Notes: generated by a model not told the origin, from the letters alone. DNA of 64,000 bases from Aurelia coerulea (GCA_039566865.1 CM076952.1:12668501-12732500), one strand, 5' to 3'; shown: positions 34,003 through 45,924, counted from the first letter of the stretch. A program made the numbers and translations.

Positions 34003-34985
34003 ACGATTTGCTACAAAAAATCAGCTTCCTATCATTAAAAATCTTCTGTGCCTGCGAGCAAATAGTTAGGGGAAATGTGCCTGCAGTCAAAACACTCTCA
34101 GTACAGTTAAGGTACCATCAACTAATGTGAAGTGATATTTTGCGCCTGTGAGTGGTGCTTGTGCACTCACACACATTAATGAGGCCATCCTGTTAACAAA
34201 GAATTCAAAGTCTAGTTTCGTAGGTTCATTGGTCATGTGTACAACTAAGAAAAGGCGTCAGTTGGCAAGAAAGACGAATCAATCAACTATATATTCATAC
34301 CGGGTGTCCCAAAAAAGTCCTAATGTGAACAGCGACAGCTAAAGCACAACTGACTTTCTTTGCGAGATTCAAACGGCAGTTTACGCATATAATTGTCTTT
34401 CATTTAAAAGCAGACTTAGATCATCGAAAGACTATTAAACAGTAAACACTATTTTCTGAAAACATTCATATCGCAAAAATATCGAGATCTGGAAATCAAT
34501 CTTTCAGGATATGTTTCATGTTTCATGTTTCACGTTATATGTGTGAACAGCAGAAAAAAGGTATTGCTTTGATAAAGTGGTACAGAAATAGAACAATGTG
34601 TAGAAGGCCATCAATGTTATTTCCTAAAATTCAGCAAAAATGAGTTTTGTATGGGCAGAAAATATATCACGCTCGAAATTATCTGTCTTTCTATCAGAAT
34701 AAGTTATAAAGTGCTGATTCCCTGGAATATGACCAGCAGGTTTAAAGATAAGATCGATCAACTGATTATAGTTCTTTTGGGAGCCTTTCAGGCAATCCGT
34801 TTTTCACAAAAACATCCGTAGAACATTGCAGAGAGCAAATAAAGATATAGGCCAAAATACAGTGCTTTGTTAACCAACAAACATGAATTTTTACTTCAAT
34901 GACAATTCAAATCGGGTAACCTATTTTGGCCATCCTCTTTATTTGAGACTGACACATGGTCCTTAAAATAAGCTACAAAACTTAC
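34003..34985. other. intron with a single mariner-type end at 34300
   Basis: CCGGGTGTCCCAAAAAAG begins at 34300 after TA, matching the end type of the nearby foldbacks, but no mirrored partner was found within this intron. It is therefore a truncated element. The rest is unassigned. Confidence 0.5.
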
Positions 34986-35085
34986 CAATGCTGACTTCAA
35001 ATTCAACTGGTCCATCCATTTCAGGCAGCATAGTTGCAGAAATGAAACTTGCAAATAGTTTATATTTACGGCGTCTCAAGTACGT
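34986..35085 (-). CDS. ferlin exon: YLRRRKY segment
   Basis: A 100-nt exon encoding TYLRRRKYKLFASFISATML then PEMDGPVEFEVSI, a ferlin hallmark (YLRR-K-LF--F-SATML...FEVSIGNYGN). Acceptor TTTTGCAG precedes 35085 and donor GTAAGTTTT follows 34986; it ends in phase 1 and is completed by the next exon. It is fed by an unusual GC donor at the end of exon 36569-36682. Confidence 0.94.
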
Positions 35086-35216
35086 CTGCAAAATGATATT
35101 AGGATAAAAAGCATTAACATTTCATTACATTCGCAAATCATAGACACCTCTATGATTCGCCAATATGTGTCATATCTATATGTCATATTTCATATTTTCG
35201 TATTGACTTCTTTTAA

Positions 35217-35395
35217 GGAGGGTTGCCTTTCAGCAGAAGCTGGCTTGAGGGGCCCTCCAATAAAAACATTCAACAAAATATACAGTAACAAGTAAAAAGC
35301 TATTAACTGAATTGAATTGAACAAAACCAAATCAATTTTAGGCATGTTCCGATGTTCTGAATTTGCTTTGAATTTTAGCAATTCATTATTTTAGA
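35217..35395 (-). mobile_element. LINE 3' end fragment with conserved hairpin
   Basis: GGAGGGTTGCCTTTCAGCAGAAGCTGGCTTGAGGGGCCCTCC-type hairpin (35217-35258) is the LINE 3' UTR hairpin seen in four other places. Adjacent AT-rich UTR sequence continues right. No coding part is left. Confidence 0.65.
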
Positions 35396-36439
35396 AGCAA
35401 CCTCATTTCTATCAGAACACTCTAGAAGCCCAAGAAATAATCATCAAATCCCAACATGACTTAAATTCGTTGCTTTTGTCCCTGACAAAGCTCTTGCACA
35501 AATGGAAATTTCAAACTTAATTGTAGATCGTAGGAACATTTCTCGTCAAAAATTGGATATTTTGTAAAGTACCTTTCATGAAACTTTGGATTTGATGCTG
35601 TAATTTCATCACAGTTCTACTAGGACTAAATACTTTGTATTTTCGTCTTTAACAGAAATGCACAAAAAGAAGAATCAAGAAAGGATCGTTGTAATCCAAA
35701 ATTCAAAACGTTGTAATTTTCATTGGTTCACCCAGTACGTATATCAAAACATGTTGATAGAGATAAAAAATCAATCAGCGACAACGACGAGCGAAAGTTA
35801 ATGCTTCAAAAGAGATCAAATTAACTTAAATTTTAAGCCTCCGATTTTTCTCTTTTATTTTCTATGCTATTGGCTAAGTAGATGCGAAATTTTAATCAAA
35901 TTTCATGTTCGGAAGAACACTGATGAAGCAGCAGTAAGTGAGGACAAACGACACTTCAAGCAATAGGTGTTTAACAATTATCACGATCTACAGCAACAGC
36001 CTTCTCTTAAAAGATAGCATGAATGTTGCGAGGTTCCGAAGATAACAACTTTTATCAAAGGAACCACTGTCAAAAGAACCAAGGATTGGAAAAATTATGT
36101 ATCTTATTAACAATTTAAATCTAAAAAATAACAAGATGTATAGGATAAACAGAGGATACCCAAGAATGCCATCTATTTAGTTAATAAAGTTTGCATGTTG
36201 GTTTCGATATGGTTTGGGGTAAAACTGTGTTGAATTTATGTATGTGACTAGTAAAATTGTATGCTGATTCCCCAAAATCTGAGGTAAAAGAACAAAACTG
36301 CTATCACATATAGATTTAGCGGCCCAGACTAGATAAGCTTTGGTTTTCTTGGATCGCGTAGAATACGAATATTTGAAGGAGTTTAAATTTTTATAGTAGC
36401 TCGTATTTTACAAATAAAATTTAATTGAATATATCCTTG
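35396..36439. other. ferlin intron, nothing recognised
   Basis: AT-rich sequence without a recognised element. Confidence 0.35.
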
Positions 36440-36550
36440 TCATCAACTTTGTGAATAAGCCCCCTCCCCCTTCTCTAATAAGCTCCATCTCTTTAAGCCC
36501 CTTCTAGAGTCTACGAAATCAAATAAGCCCCCGTGGGTATAGCTTTTACG
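36440..36550. repeat. end fragment of the G-tract inverted-repeat element
   Basis: AATAAGCCCCCTCCCCCTTC, repeated AATAAGC-CC variants and the end AGCTTTTACGGTATG match the right end of the element at 5812-7742 (TTAATAGAGCTTTTGCGGTATG). It lies 20 bp from a ferlin splice donor. Confidence 0.6.
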
Positions 36551-36568
36551 GTATGTTGATTCACTTGC

Positions 36569-36682
36569 CTGCACGCGAATAAGTTCTTGTGCCAAGATGT
36601 CATGAACAGGAGGATCAGCATGATCACCAAATCTCGTATCGAGTTCAACAAGCATTCTTCCTCTGAAAGCAACTCCTTCACC
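36569..36682 (-). CDS. ferlin exon: GEGVAFRGRM segment
   Basis: Exactly 38 codons: GEGVAFRGRMLVELDTRFGD and HADPPVHDILAQELIRVQ. GEGVA-RGR-L-EL is a conserved ferlin block that follows the C2C domain. Acceptor CATTTTAG precedes 36682. The only donor that keeps the frame is CAG|GCAAGT, a GC rather than GT site; the GT four bases downstream would shift the frame of the next exon. Confidence 0.93.
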
Positions 36683-36934
36683 CTAAAATGATAAGGACAC
36701 AAGATATATTTCACAGTTCTTCTCTTAAAATCTTTGTCGAGGAGTTTCTAACCCAATGTAAAATATGTGGAGAAGAGAAATACATATAAAAGGTCTGAAA
36801 GATGCGAAAAACAACACTCTAGATGGGAAAGGAAGGCTTAACCAAATAAAACCCAAAGCCTGGTGAATTTGCTTCTTCGTGGGTTGTATAAGGTTTCAAT
36901 TTTATATTGTTTTCATGTTTTCATACATTCACCT

Positions 36935-37560
36935 GAGGGAAAAGGTACCCCTTCAGCACAAGTGATGGAACTCCAATAAAATAAAACTGAAACTAAATTA
37001 CAGAAATCAAAACTATTACAAAAACCCATTTTACTATCTAAAAACCTATTTACAATGTTCATAACTTACAATTAAAATAAAAGAAGTCAACCATAAATCA
37101 ACTGCTTAAATTAACTTGGGGATGTTGCCTGCTTTGACTTAGCTGAGAGGCTATTCCACAACTTTGCTCCTCTGAAAGAAAAACATTTTTCACGATCTGC
37201 TCCTTTTTCAATGGTCGCCTCAGGTCAGTCTCGGTATTGCGGAGGCTACAGAAGGAGCATTCTGAGTTTTTCGTGAAAAGGTTACGCAAGTTTTGTGGAG
37301 TCAACACATTTAGTGATTTGAAGACCATTGTTTCAGACTCATTTTGAATGAGTTCCTGAATGGTTTCCGACTCAGCCTTTCAATAAGTGGTCTGCTTGCG
37401 TCGTTGTAGTTGCTGATTGCTACGATTCTTACTGCACGTTTCTGAAGTATTCCCAACTGATTAATTTCAGTTGAGCATGCAGTCCCAAACAGAACAACGA
37501 CAACAACAACACTTGGTAGGAACGATTTGGCATGCTTCAAAAATCCTATTTGCGTATGAC
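36935..37560 (-). mobile_element. LINE 3' fragment into which the LTR element inserted
   Basis: Minus-strand frames 37540-37310 (GTACSTEINQLGILQKRAVR) and 37328-37098 (MVFKSLNVLTPQNLRNLF, TETDLRRPLKK) are the LINE RT C-terminal region. The hairpin remnant is at 36935-36974. A GTT/GTC microsatellite (37488-37510) replaces part of the ORF. The LTR element inserted at its upstream side; LINE-like sequence may resume after 42822. Confidence 0.75.
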
Positions 37561-37869
37561 TGTCACGAGTATAATAAATGGCCTAAAAGCGTCTTGTAAT
37601 CAAGAAACCATACTTCGGATAAATTAATACCAACGACATTTTCGAACGCGCTAACTCCAAAAAAAACCTTCCCCAAAACGATAAACAACCTCATTCCATT
37701 ACGTTGCGTTCCAAGTCACACCTTCAATAAATTAACGATGTGTGTCCAGTCCTCTTGGGGCCTCTACTCAATAGTCAGTTCACTACAATATAAGATACTA
37801 GAAGACAATACAACAAAGAAAACACGGGAACAAACAACACAATACACGACTGAACATAAATGTGTGACA
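37561..37869 (-). repeat. 3' LTR of the Gmr1-like element
   Basis: 309 bp, TGTCACGAG...TGTGTGACA in plus orientation. Compared with 42514-42821 there are substitutions such as GCGTCTTG/GCGACTTG and GTGTCCAG/GTGTCGAG plus a small indel near 37805. Confidence 0.95.
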
Positions 37870-37921
37870 CGTCCGTTCTTCAAGAGACATCTTTGATGTC
37901 TTTCAACTTTAACCTTTATGT

Positions 37922-37946
37922 TCAGTATGTCAATCTTTCTGAGTGT

Positions 37947-37981
<35 letters not shown>

Positions 37982-40282
37982 AAATTTGGTTTTATTCATG
38001 TAAACTAATGGCTGATGGTCTGTCTGTATAATGAACTCTGTTCCATAAAGGTACAGCATGAATTTCTTTATTGCCCATACTATGGCGAAACACTCCTTTT
38101 CTATTGTTGAGTAAGCCTTTTCTCTCTCTAACAATTTCTTGCTTGCATAACTGACTGGAAATAGTTTACCATCATGATCTTGTAGCAACACTGCACCGAT
38201 TCCTGTGTTTGATGCGTCTGTTCTCAATACAAATGGCTTTGTAATCTCTGGTAAGCGAAGAACTGGTTTAGTTACAGTCATCTTCTTTAACGTCCCATAG
38301 GCTTTCTCATGTGCATCATTCCACTCTACTTCATTTGGCAATCCCTTCTTTGTTAGATCAGACAATGGTGATGCAATTGCTGCATAGTTAGGAATAAAGT
38401 TCCTGTAATATCCAGTGAGTCCAAGGAAGGACTTTACCTCTTTCTTTGTTCTTGGTCTTGGTGCATCTCTAACTTTCTTGACATTCTCATCATGTAAACC
38501 AAGTTCACCCCTCCCAATCTGATGTCCAATGAAGTCAACTGCCTCTCCTCCAAAGACACATTTTGAAGGTCTTGCAGTGATACCCCATTTCAACATACGA
38601 CTGAACAACTCTCTCAATGCTTGCATATGCTCTTCCCACGTTCTTGTATGAATCAGGATGTCATCTATGTAGCTATCTACGTTATCTAAACCTGCAAGTA
38701 ATTTCCTCATTACTCTCACTAGGGTTGCAGCTGAATTCACCATCCCAAAAGGCATCTTTAAGAATTCATATGATCCATCCGGAGTTACAAAGGCAGTCTT
38801 GTGGATGTCATTCTCTGCTACTGGAATCTGCCAATATCCTTTACTCAAGTCGATCTTTGAGAAGTATTTATCCTCACTGAATCTTCTGAAAAGATCTTCT
38901 GATGTTACCATAGGCTCTGGATCAAACACTGTTAACTTGTTGAGTTTTCGATAGTCAACACAAATTCGATTTGAACCATCCTTCTTCTTGACGATAACAA
39001 CAGGTGATGCATATGGTGAATTTGAGTCTCTAATGATACCAAGGTCCTGCATCTCTTGAATATCACTCGTAAGTGACTCTCTGACTCCATATGGCACTGA
39101 ATAAGGCTTTGATCTAACTGGTACGTCGCTTGTCAAATCGATGGCATGCTCTATCAACCTGGTTGATCCTGGTTTGTCAGTGAATAATGGCTTGAATTCC
39201 TGAATTAAAGACTCTAAATCATCTGACTGTGCTGTGACAAGCTTTGGTGACACCTTGACATCTTTGTAACTCTCTCTCGAACTTAAACTACCTATCTCTA
39301 GTAAATTCTCCTCATGGAACATTTCCTCTTCTAATTCTTTTCCTACATCTCCTGCAGCTGCTTTCAGTAATTCACTACTCCTTACATCCTTTGCATCATC
39401 TCTTTCTTCTTTCCTCAGATACTTTCTTAACAAATTAGCATGGTACACCTTTGATTTAGTACCTATCTTGATCACATAGTCATTCTTGTTTACTCTCTTC
39501 TCCACGTTATACGGGCCTTTCCACTGCATAAGAAGCTTGTTGTTGTTAGTTGGTAGCAGGACTAAAGCTTGATCACCAGGTTGGAAGCTTCTATCTTTGG
39601 TTTTCTTGTCAAAGTACTTTTTGTAACGTCCTTGTGATTTCTCTAGTGATTCTTGTGCAATCTTTAGGGTTTGATCTAACCTCTCTCTCAACTCTACAAC
39701 ATACTGATAACTGGTCTTGACTTCTCCTTCTTGTACTTCTTTGGTCCACAACTCTTTCAGTATCTGTATTGGTCCCCTCACTGTTCTCCTAAGTAACAAC
39801 TCAAATGGCGAGAACCCAGTAGATTCTTGAGGTACTTCTCTGTATGCAAATAATACCGCATTGATATATCTAGGCCACTGTCTTGGCTGTTCACTGCATA
39901 ATCTCCTCAACATTGCTTTCAAGGTTCCATTAAACTTCTCTACTAAACCATTACACATCGGATGGTATGGCGTTGAAGTTAGCTGCCTGATGCTAAGTAA
40001 TCTTGAAATTTCTTCCATGCATTCTGATATGAACTGTGAACCATTATCACTTAAAATTTCATCTGGAAAACCTAGCCTGCTGTACATGTCAAGCAAAGCT
40101 TCTGCAACAGTTTCTGTATCAATGTTCTTTAATGGTACAGCATCAGGATATCTCGTAGCATAATCAACCATAGACAAGATATAACGAAAACCTTTCTCTG
40201 AAGAAGGGAAGATAGGCCCAATTAAATCAATTGCAACCCTCTTAAATGGCGTGTCTATCAAGGGCATCTTTTGTAGTGGCAC
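37922..40282 (-). pseudogene. gypsy-type pol: integrase core, reverse transcriptase, shortened RNase H
   Basis: Residues about 10-140 are the integrase core with AIDLIGP (D), LSDNGSQF (D) and GLVEKFN (E). About 400-620 is RT: VVIVKKKDGSNRICVDYRKL, FSKIDLSKGYWQIP, FLKMPFGMVNSAAT and the catalytic SYIDDILIHT. RNase H follows: VLRTDASNTGIGAVLLQ (D), EKECFAIVWAI (E), IIQTDHQPLVYM (D). The sequence then enters a GA-dinucleotide run (plus strand 37957-37979, ERERERE) and stops, so the last part of RNase H is lost. The frame is the same as that of the gag-protease ORF, from which it is separated only by a TAA at 40370-40372. Confidence 0.93.
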
Positions 40283-40369
40283 TTTTGCTGTCCTGCCTTT
40301 GCTCTCATTCTTCTGACATATGTCACATGTCCTGCAGAATCGTGTAACGTCATCATTAAGACCTGGCCA

Positions 40370-42277
40370 TTAAAAGTTACTCAAAATTCTGTCACTTGTC
40401 TTTCTTATTCCCATATGACCTCCCATTAACGAACTGTGCGCCAACTCGATGACTTGATTTCTCAGATTTCCTGGTACAACTACTTGCCGTATTTCATTGC
40501 CTCCATTTACCCTTGGGTGGCTAAAAACACGATACAAAATTCCTCCTTTCTCTTCAAAGTGCACAGATTGATCCTCTTTTATCTTTGGCTCTGTGAATTT
40601 TCGAAGCTTCTCTAATGAATCGTCATCATGTTGAAATTTGATTAGCTGTTCTCTGGTAACCGTTGCACATTTTGTCACATCAGGTACCTTAAGTGGTGGT
40701 ATACCTTGCCCTTTCTTTGCTTGAGCTCTTGTAACGGCACATGCTGTCTCCCAAGATGGGTCAGGATCTTCAGGGCCCCTAGCATTTGGTATATTCCCAA
40801 TAATCACGTCATACATTGCATCTGGTAAACATTGAGCCTCTGCTTCTCCAGTAAAATATGGTGTGTCAATGAAAACGCTTGCAATAGGTACTTTTCTAAT
40901 TGTTTTGCCAATCAAAAGCATGTAACCAAATCTGCCTGTTAGTTCCTCTTCTATGACCAAGTCTCTCTTAATAACGACGCCACTGCAGCCTGTGTCTCTC
41001 AATACATTCACTGATCTGTCGCTTACTCTCCCTGTTACAACTGGCATGCTATCTTCGCTCCCCATTGCTGGCTTGATACATGCAGATTTGATGATGGGAA
41101 TTCTCTTGCCACACCCTATAGTAAGCTCATTCCCTATTATGCACGATTCAATATCTGCCTGTGTTGCTGCTGCCTCTGTTGCTACCCGACCAATGTTCTC
41201 ATCATTGTTCTCTTTATCAATTAGCTCTTGTTTGATTGACAATGATCCGGCAGCTTTTGTTGGTGGTTTCTTTCTACCCTGCCCTGGAGAAGGACAGTCC
41301 TTTGCTTGGTGATTTAGGCCACCACAGTTAAAACATTTCCGCTCTGGTTTCTTCTCAAAATTACACTCGAAAGCTTTGTGACCCGTTTTATGGCAAATAA
41401 AACACTTGAATTCCCCATAATCCTTTGCTTTAACGTTAGCTTGACCTTGGCTGCTTGAAGATTCTAAGTTATGTCCAACTCTATTCTTTTTTCGAGCAAG
41501 CTGCTTCCCATGTGCACTATATTGCTGTGCATGCTTTGTCATTTCATCGTGGTCACGTGGAGCCACTTCTTTCAAATAGATTGCTAGGTCTTGCTGGCAT
41601 CTGCTTAGAAATTGCTCTTTATTTATCAACTCCTTCAATCCTTGGTAAGACTTTTCCGTTCCCGAAAGCTCAACCCAACGGTCTAAGTACCCATCAATCC
41701 TCGCATAAAATTGATCAGGAGTCTCCCCCTCTTCTGGGTCTGATTCTCTGTATCTTTTGTTGAACCCCTCTTCTGTTAATTGATATCTAATCAATAATGC
41801 CTCTTTAACTTTCTCATAATCTAACGCAGTGCCATCTGGCAACCTTGAATAAACATCAAGTGCTTTCCCTGTTAATAGGGCGCTTAAGGCTGTCGCCCAC
41901 TCATATCTCTCCCATCCACTACTTATCGCAAACCGCTCAAATCTCTTCAAATAACTGTCCAAGTCGTCTTTCCCATCAGCGAAAGCAGGCAACTTAGGGC
42001 TCTTAGCTCTTTGCCTACCCTCTGTGCCTTGGAAATTCATTGACATATCTACCCCCTCACTTTTCAGCTCCAAAACAGCCTGAATTTTTAACCGCTCTTG
42101 CTCTAAAGTCTCCTTTTTCTCTTTCTCAATAGCAACCTTCAACTCCAATTTCGCTAACTCTACTCTTCGATTTTCTGCCCGCTCATCTCTCTCGATAATC
42201 TGCTGCTCTTCGATAAAGTGCTGTAAATCCTTTCCTTCGAGCCCAAGCTCGCGACCACACTGTATTAATCTATCCAT
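40370..42277 (-). pseudogene. Gag, protease and integrase zinc-binding part of the Gmr1-like element
   Basis: ATG at 42277; 635 codons to a TAA. The N-terminal part is a charged coiled coil. Residues about 90-250 are a retrotransposon Gag (FADGKDDLDSYLKRFERFA; ETPDQFYARIDGYLDRWVEL). Two zinc knuckles follow (CFICHKTGHKAFEC and CFNCGGLNHQAKDC). The aspartic protease shows VLRDTGCSGVVIKRDL with the DTG triad and a VIIGNI flap-side block. The end is the integrase zinc-binding part (ELAHSSLMGGHMGIRKT). The TAA lies inside this domain and the frame continues beyond it, so I read it as a nonsense change rather than the natural ORF end; readthrough is the alternative. Confidence 0.9.
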
Positions 42278-42513
42278 AATTACTGGCTTCTTTTCGCTGT
42301 TATTTCGCTTTATTCAAAACTTTCAGCATAACGAACGAAATCTCCCTTGATGTTTGCCACCGCGCTATGAAATTCTATTGATTCCCGATAACCAATCTTC
42401 CAAAAAGCGATTTTAAAACATCACAAATTCAGCTCCCAACAGCTTGAAAATACAGGAAACCTCATCTTTTCGCTGACTGACGTTTTGTTGCCATTCCCGG
42501 CTGAGCCCCCAAT

Positions 42514-42821
42514 TGTCACGAGTATAATAAATGGCCTAAAAGCGACTTGTAATCAAGAAACCATACTTCGGATAAATTAATTCCAACGACATTTTCCAAC
42601 GCGCTAACTCCAAAAAAAACCTTCCCCAAAACGATAAACAACCTCATTCCATTACGTTGCGTTCCAAGTCACACCTTCAATAAATTAACGATGTGTGTCG
42701 AGTCCTCTTGGGGCCTCTACTCAATAGTCAGTTCACTACAATATAAGATACTAGAAGACAATAAACAAACAAAACACGGGAACAAACAACACAATACACG
42801 ACTGAACATAAATGTGTGACA
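42514..42821 (-). repeat. 5' LTR of the Gmr1-like element
   Basis: 308 bp, near-identical to 37561-37869, followed on the minus strand by the primer-binding-like TGGGGGCTCAGCC (plus 42500-42512) and preceded in plus coordinates 42822-42826 by the ATGAC duplication. Confidence 0.95.
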
Positions 42822-43009
42822 ATGACACTGACCTTCCAAATTCCATTTTCCCAAGTCAACTTTCATTCAAGTTCTTAGAGCTTACACAAAGTGAACCTTG
42901 AGGTACACTTGATGTTTACAATTTACGAAAAATGCAAAAGGTCAACGACAGCTCGCTGCTGAAACGAACCTATCAATTAGTGAGAATGAATATAAACAAG
43001 GTTTCTTAC

Positions 43010-43110
43010 GATTCCAAGATTGAGCTCATCATATTCATCAGGCAAGTCTGAGTATTCTCTCGTGGATCCATAGAAGTTCATGAAGCATGGACCAAAACTT
43101 GGCAGAAAAC
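43010..43110 (-). CDS. ferlin exon: GFLPSFGPCFMNFYGS segment
   Basis: A 101-nt exon encoding GFLPSFGPCFMNFYGSTREY then SDLPDEYDELNLGI. The GFLP-FGP---N-YGS-RE motif follows the C2C domain in all ferlins. Acceptor CTCGGTAG precedes 43110; donor GTAAGAAAC follows 43010. Phase 1 in, phase 0 out; the upstream intron is about 2.1 kb, the downstream intron holds the LTR element. Confidence 0.95.
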
Positions 43111-43745
43111 CTACCGAGACACAAGCAAAGATAAAAAATGATTCCATGAAAGTCGTGCAAGTCGAAAAATAGCAGGAGTCGAGTAACTTTAAATTTTCGT
43201 ACCAAGAGACCAAACAAATGTTGCAAAGAGCTTTGGCACAACATGGCGTACTCTCAAATATCGTACACATCAAACAAAATGTTGTTATATCATGCTTCCT
43301 ACCCCTTCCCCTTCCGGTCTTTCCCACTATCTCCTTTCTTTCTGTTTTCTGTTAGCTAATCTCCATTCACCCATAGTTTATCTAAATTACGTTAAATCAT
43401 TTGAAATTTTCCTGAAAGGGGTGGCATTATTTTTATCTAAAGACGCAATGATTAGATTAAATCTCGATATATTTTTCAGAATTATTGTGACATGATTGAT
43501 GAATTAAAAATCAACAACCTTCAAGTCTTATGTCAGGGCAAAACCAGTGCCACCAGCATTAGTGAAAAGTATACTGTAAAATTAAAAGCATGGCAATATC
43601 TGCAACTTCACATGATTACGAACAAGCACACAATTTCATTAAGAAACTGTAACCAATGGATCCCTTCTTGTTTTATGAGTTATCTAGTCTCGAGGGAGCT
43701 CTCAATGTTTAGTTTTAATTGAAAGTATAAATCTAATAATGGCCC
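43111..43745. other. ferlin intron, nothing recognised
   Basis: No element or exon-like segment identified; the open frame at 43492-43722 (+) has no known motif. Confidence 0.35.
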
Positions 43746-44417
43746 AAAGTACAACCAAAAACTAAACCTGCTTTTTGCCATATAACTACTAATATTTTCC
43801 AAAATAATGCAAACTAGACATCATTCGAAAGAGAATAGCGAGCGGAACTTGATTCTTGCAAGAACTGTGAAATGCTGTTTACTTAAAGGGGATTTAGTCC
43901 CTTTGGAATTTTAGGAAATGTTTTATGTCGCAAACAATTTAAACCTCCTAGACGTCATTCGAAAGTTCAGGACTTCGCAAACAGTAATATGAAGTTAGAT
44001 TTTGCATAAAATTACTGACTTGACCGTCGCTTGTCACAGAAGGCACTGTGGTCAGTTTTTTGCTCCTATACTTTCTTCCTCAAATTTGACAGAAATAACC
44101 TCGACCAGGACCTATTCTGGAGCTCACTGTTTCATAAGGTACGACTTCTACCGTATTCTGCTCGCAGATTCCTAATTAGTAGGCATCATAATTCTATGGG
44201 ATACAAAATTTGTCTCGCAAGAAAGGTAAACAAAAAACTTCAAATAATTCCCAAGGGACTGAGTCCCCCCCCCGCTCAAGTCAACACAACAGCTTGAAAG
44301 ATTCAAATTCCGCTCTCAGATATTTTTCAAATGATACTAAGCATGCACTTTTTGAAATATAATTATAGTTCTATGACCAAAAACCATTTTACTCTACATA
44401 GTTTTTGGTTGTACTTT
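43746..44417. mobile_element. diverged foldback element
   Basis: AAAGTACAACCAAAAACTA at the left is mirrored at the right (AGTTTTTGGTTGTACTTT, ending 44417). Inner parts pair with mismatches: GATTTAGTCCCTTTGGAATT near 43890 against the complement of AATTCCCAAGGGACTGAGTC near 44250. Arms of about 200-300 nt, no gene. Confidence 0.65.
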
Positions 44418-45217
44418 AGTCATTTTGGAAAAAATAAACACTTGAGAAGCAAAATTGTGTTTTGACAGAAATCTTCATGAAAGTGTCTGTAAAGTGTTCG
44501 ATTAACTTGTGCATATGGGTGTTTGTCAGCAATGCTTTGTGATTGCAGGGATTGTCATGTTTAATAATTTGCCATATGATTCACCATTGTCAATAATAAA
44601 GCAGCTCTGGCTTTGACCTTGGGGCAATTTTGAAGTTTGCTGATTTTTCACTCTACAACCAAATCACCAAAAATACTGGAAAATATATCAACATTTAATC
44701 TAACTATGGCAGATTTGAATGAAAATAATTGTTGGATCATGATCATGATGTATGAAACAGTCCGCATTAGAAATATTCAAAATCTGTTGCGTTTTTTGGG
44801 ACACCCGGTAATTTTTGGATCTTTCAGAATTTGTTAGTCGTGGAATTCAAAATCAATGAACTGAACTAAACTGAACTGAACTGAACTGAATTGAACTGAA
44901 TTGAACTGGAGCTGAACTTGTGTTCCATGTACCCTTTCTTTCTGCAGGCCCTTTCCTTTGTTCCGTTTTCGTTATTTCTCTTGGTGTGCAGCAATGAAAA
45001 TATAACTGATCTGAACTTATGTGAAAACTTTCCGAAAAACTGCGATTCATAAACAGCTACTGGACATAAGCGTGCTTTAATGGCTTACGTATATAAATTT
45101 TCAAATCTAAGAGTCTGTTTCCATTTGGAAAAATTTCAATTTAGCCACAATCCAGTTAATACTTTCAGCTTATAGGTATCTGCCTTATACGATATGTTAT
45201 AAGAAATTGCTACATAC
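44418..45217. other. intron with a lone mariner-type end and a (CTGAA)n tail
   Basis: TTTTTTGGGACACCCGG ends at 44808 before TA, an end of the CCGGGTG type with no mirrored partner found nearby. At 44863-44910 ACTGA/CTGAA repeats look like a LINE-tail microsatellite, the same kind as at 52261-52295 (reverse strand). Confidence 0.5.
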
Positions 45218-45294
45218 CATCATCTCCCTGTCCCGAAATGGCAGAAAGTGGAACACATGCCGTTCCGATGCAATCATCTTTTCCAATTCGGTCC
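45218..45294 (-). CDS. ferlin exon: end of the C2C domain
   Basis: A 77-nt exon encoding (W)DRIGKDDCIGTACVPLSAI then SGQGDD. DRIGK-D-I-T---LS-IS is the last strand of the ferlin C2C domain. Acceptor CACAG precedes 45294 and donor GTATGTAGC follows 45218. It starts in phase 2, which does not fit the phase-0 end of exon 46935-47003, so an exon of length 3n+2 is missing between them. Confidence 0.88.
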
Positions 45295-45924
45295 CTGTGA
45301 ATAAATGGAGTGAGATTATTCAAAAATAAGTATCGGGAAAATACATACGATGCAGGAGTTTAGAAAACAATTTCTAGCAATTTTGGTCCTTTGCTCTTTA
45401 TTAGTATGAACTTTAACAGGATAAGGATGATTATAATCAGCAGCTGGAGACCAAATATGAAAATTGGAATCCCTCTGTTCGTGCAGTAGACGAAAAACAA
45501 AGTTTTAAGATTCTTCGCGTAAGAGATCATAACAAATCTAAATAAAAGCCTACTATATTTGACGATCTTTTTGAAATCAAACAATATAACAATAAATGAC
45601 GCGTAGTCTCCTTGTGTTCTGTTTTTTAACTAGATTGTTATACGTCCATCGTTTGTCTGTAAGTTGTGAAATCCAAGTGACGCTTCAAAATAGAGCAAAC
45701 GATTTTTAATTGAGAAACACATCAAAGGGGGGAAATTGGCTTCACAGTACGATGCAATTAGAAGATCCCTTCGATTTCTTGCAAAAATTACAACGGTACG
45801 TAAAGTTGTGTTTACTCACCAATCGAACATCTGAAATTTCAGTCTTTCACACATTGATGGAAACTGTCGACAAACAAAAGAAAATAATGCAACATTCATA
45901 TTGTTTCATATTTCAATTTATCAA

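Larger units (their letters stand above)
37561..42821 (-). mobile_element. Gmr1-like Ty3/gypsy LTR retrotransposon
   Basis: A 5.26-kb element with two LTRs (37561-37869 and 42514-42821) that differ at only a few positions, starting TGTCAC and ending GTGACA, and a 5-bp target duplication ATGAC (37556-37560, 42822-42826). Coding sequence is on the minus strand: gag with two CCHC knuckles, protease, integrase, then reverse transcriptase and RNase H. Integrase before RT is the copia order, but the RT and RNase H are gypsy-like, which defines the Gmr1 group. A primer-binding-like TGGGGGCTCAGCCGGGA lies just inside the upstream LTR. One in-frame stop and a shortened RNase H make it probably inactive. 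Confidence 0.93.

Noticed and set aside
34300..44810. CCGGGTGTCCC ends 10.5 kb apart as one large transposon
   Set aside because: Four ferlin exons in correct order lie between them, so these are two separate truncated elements.
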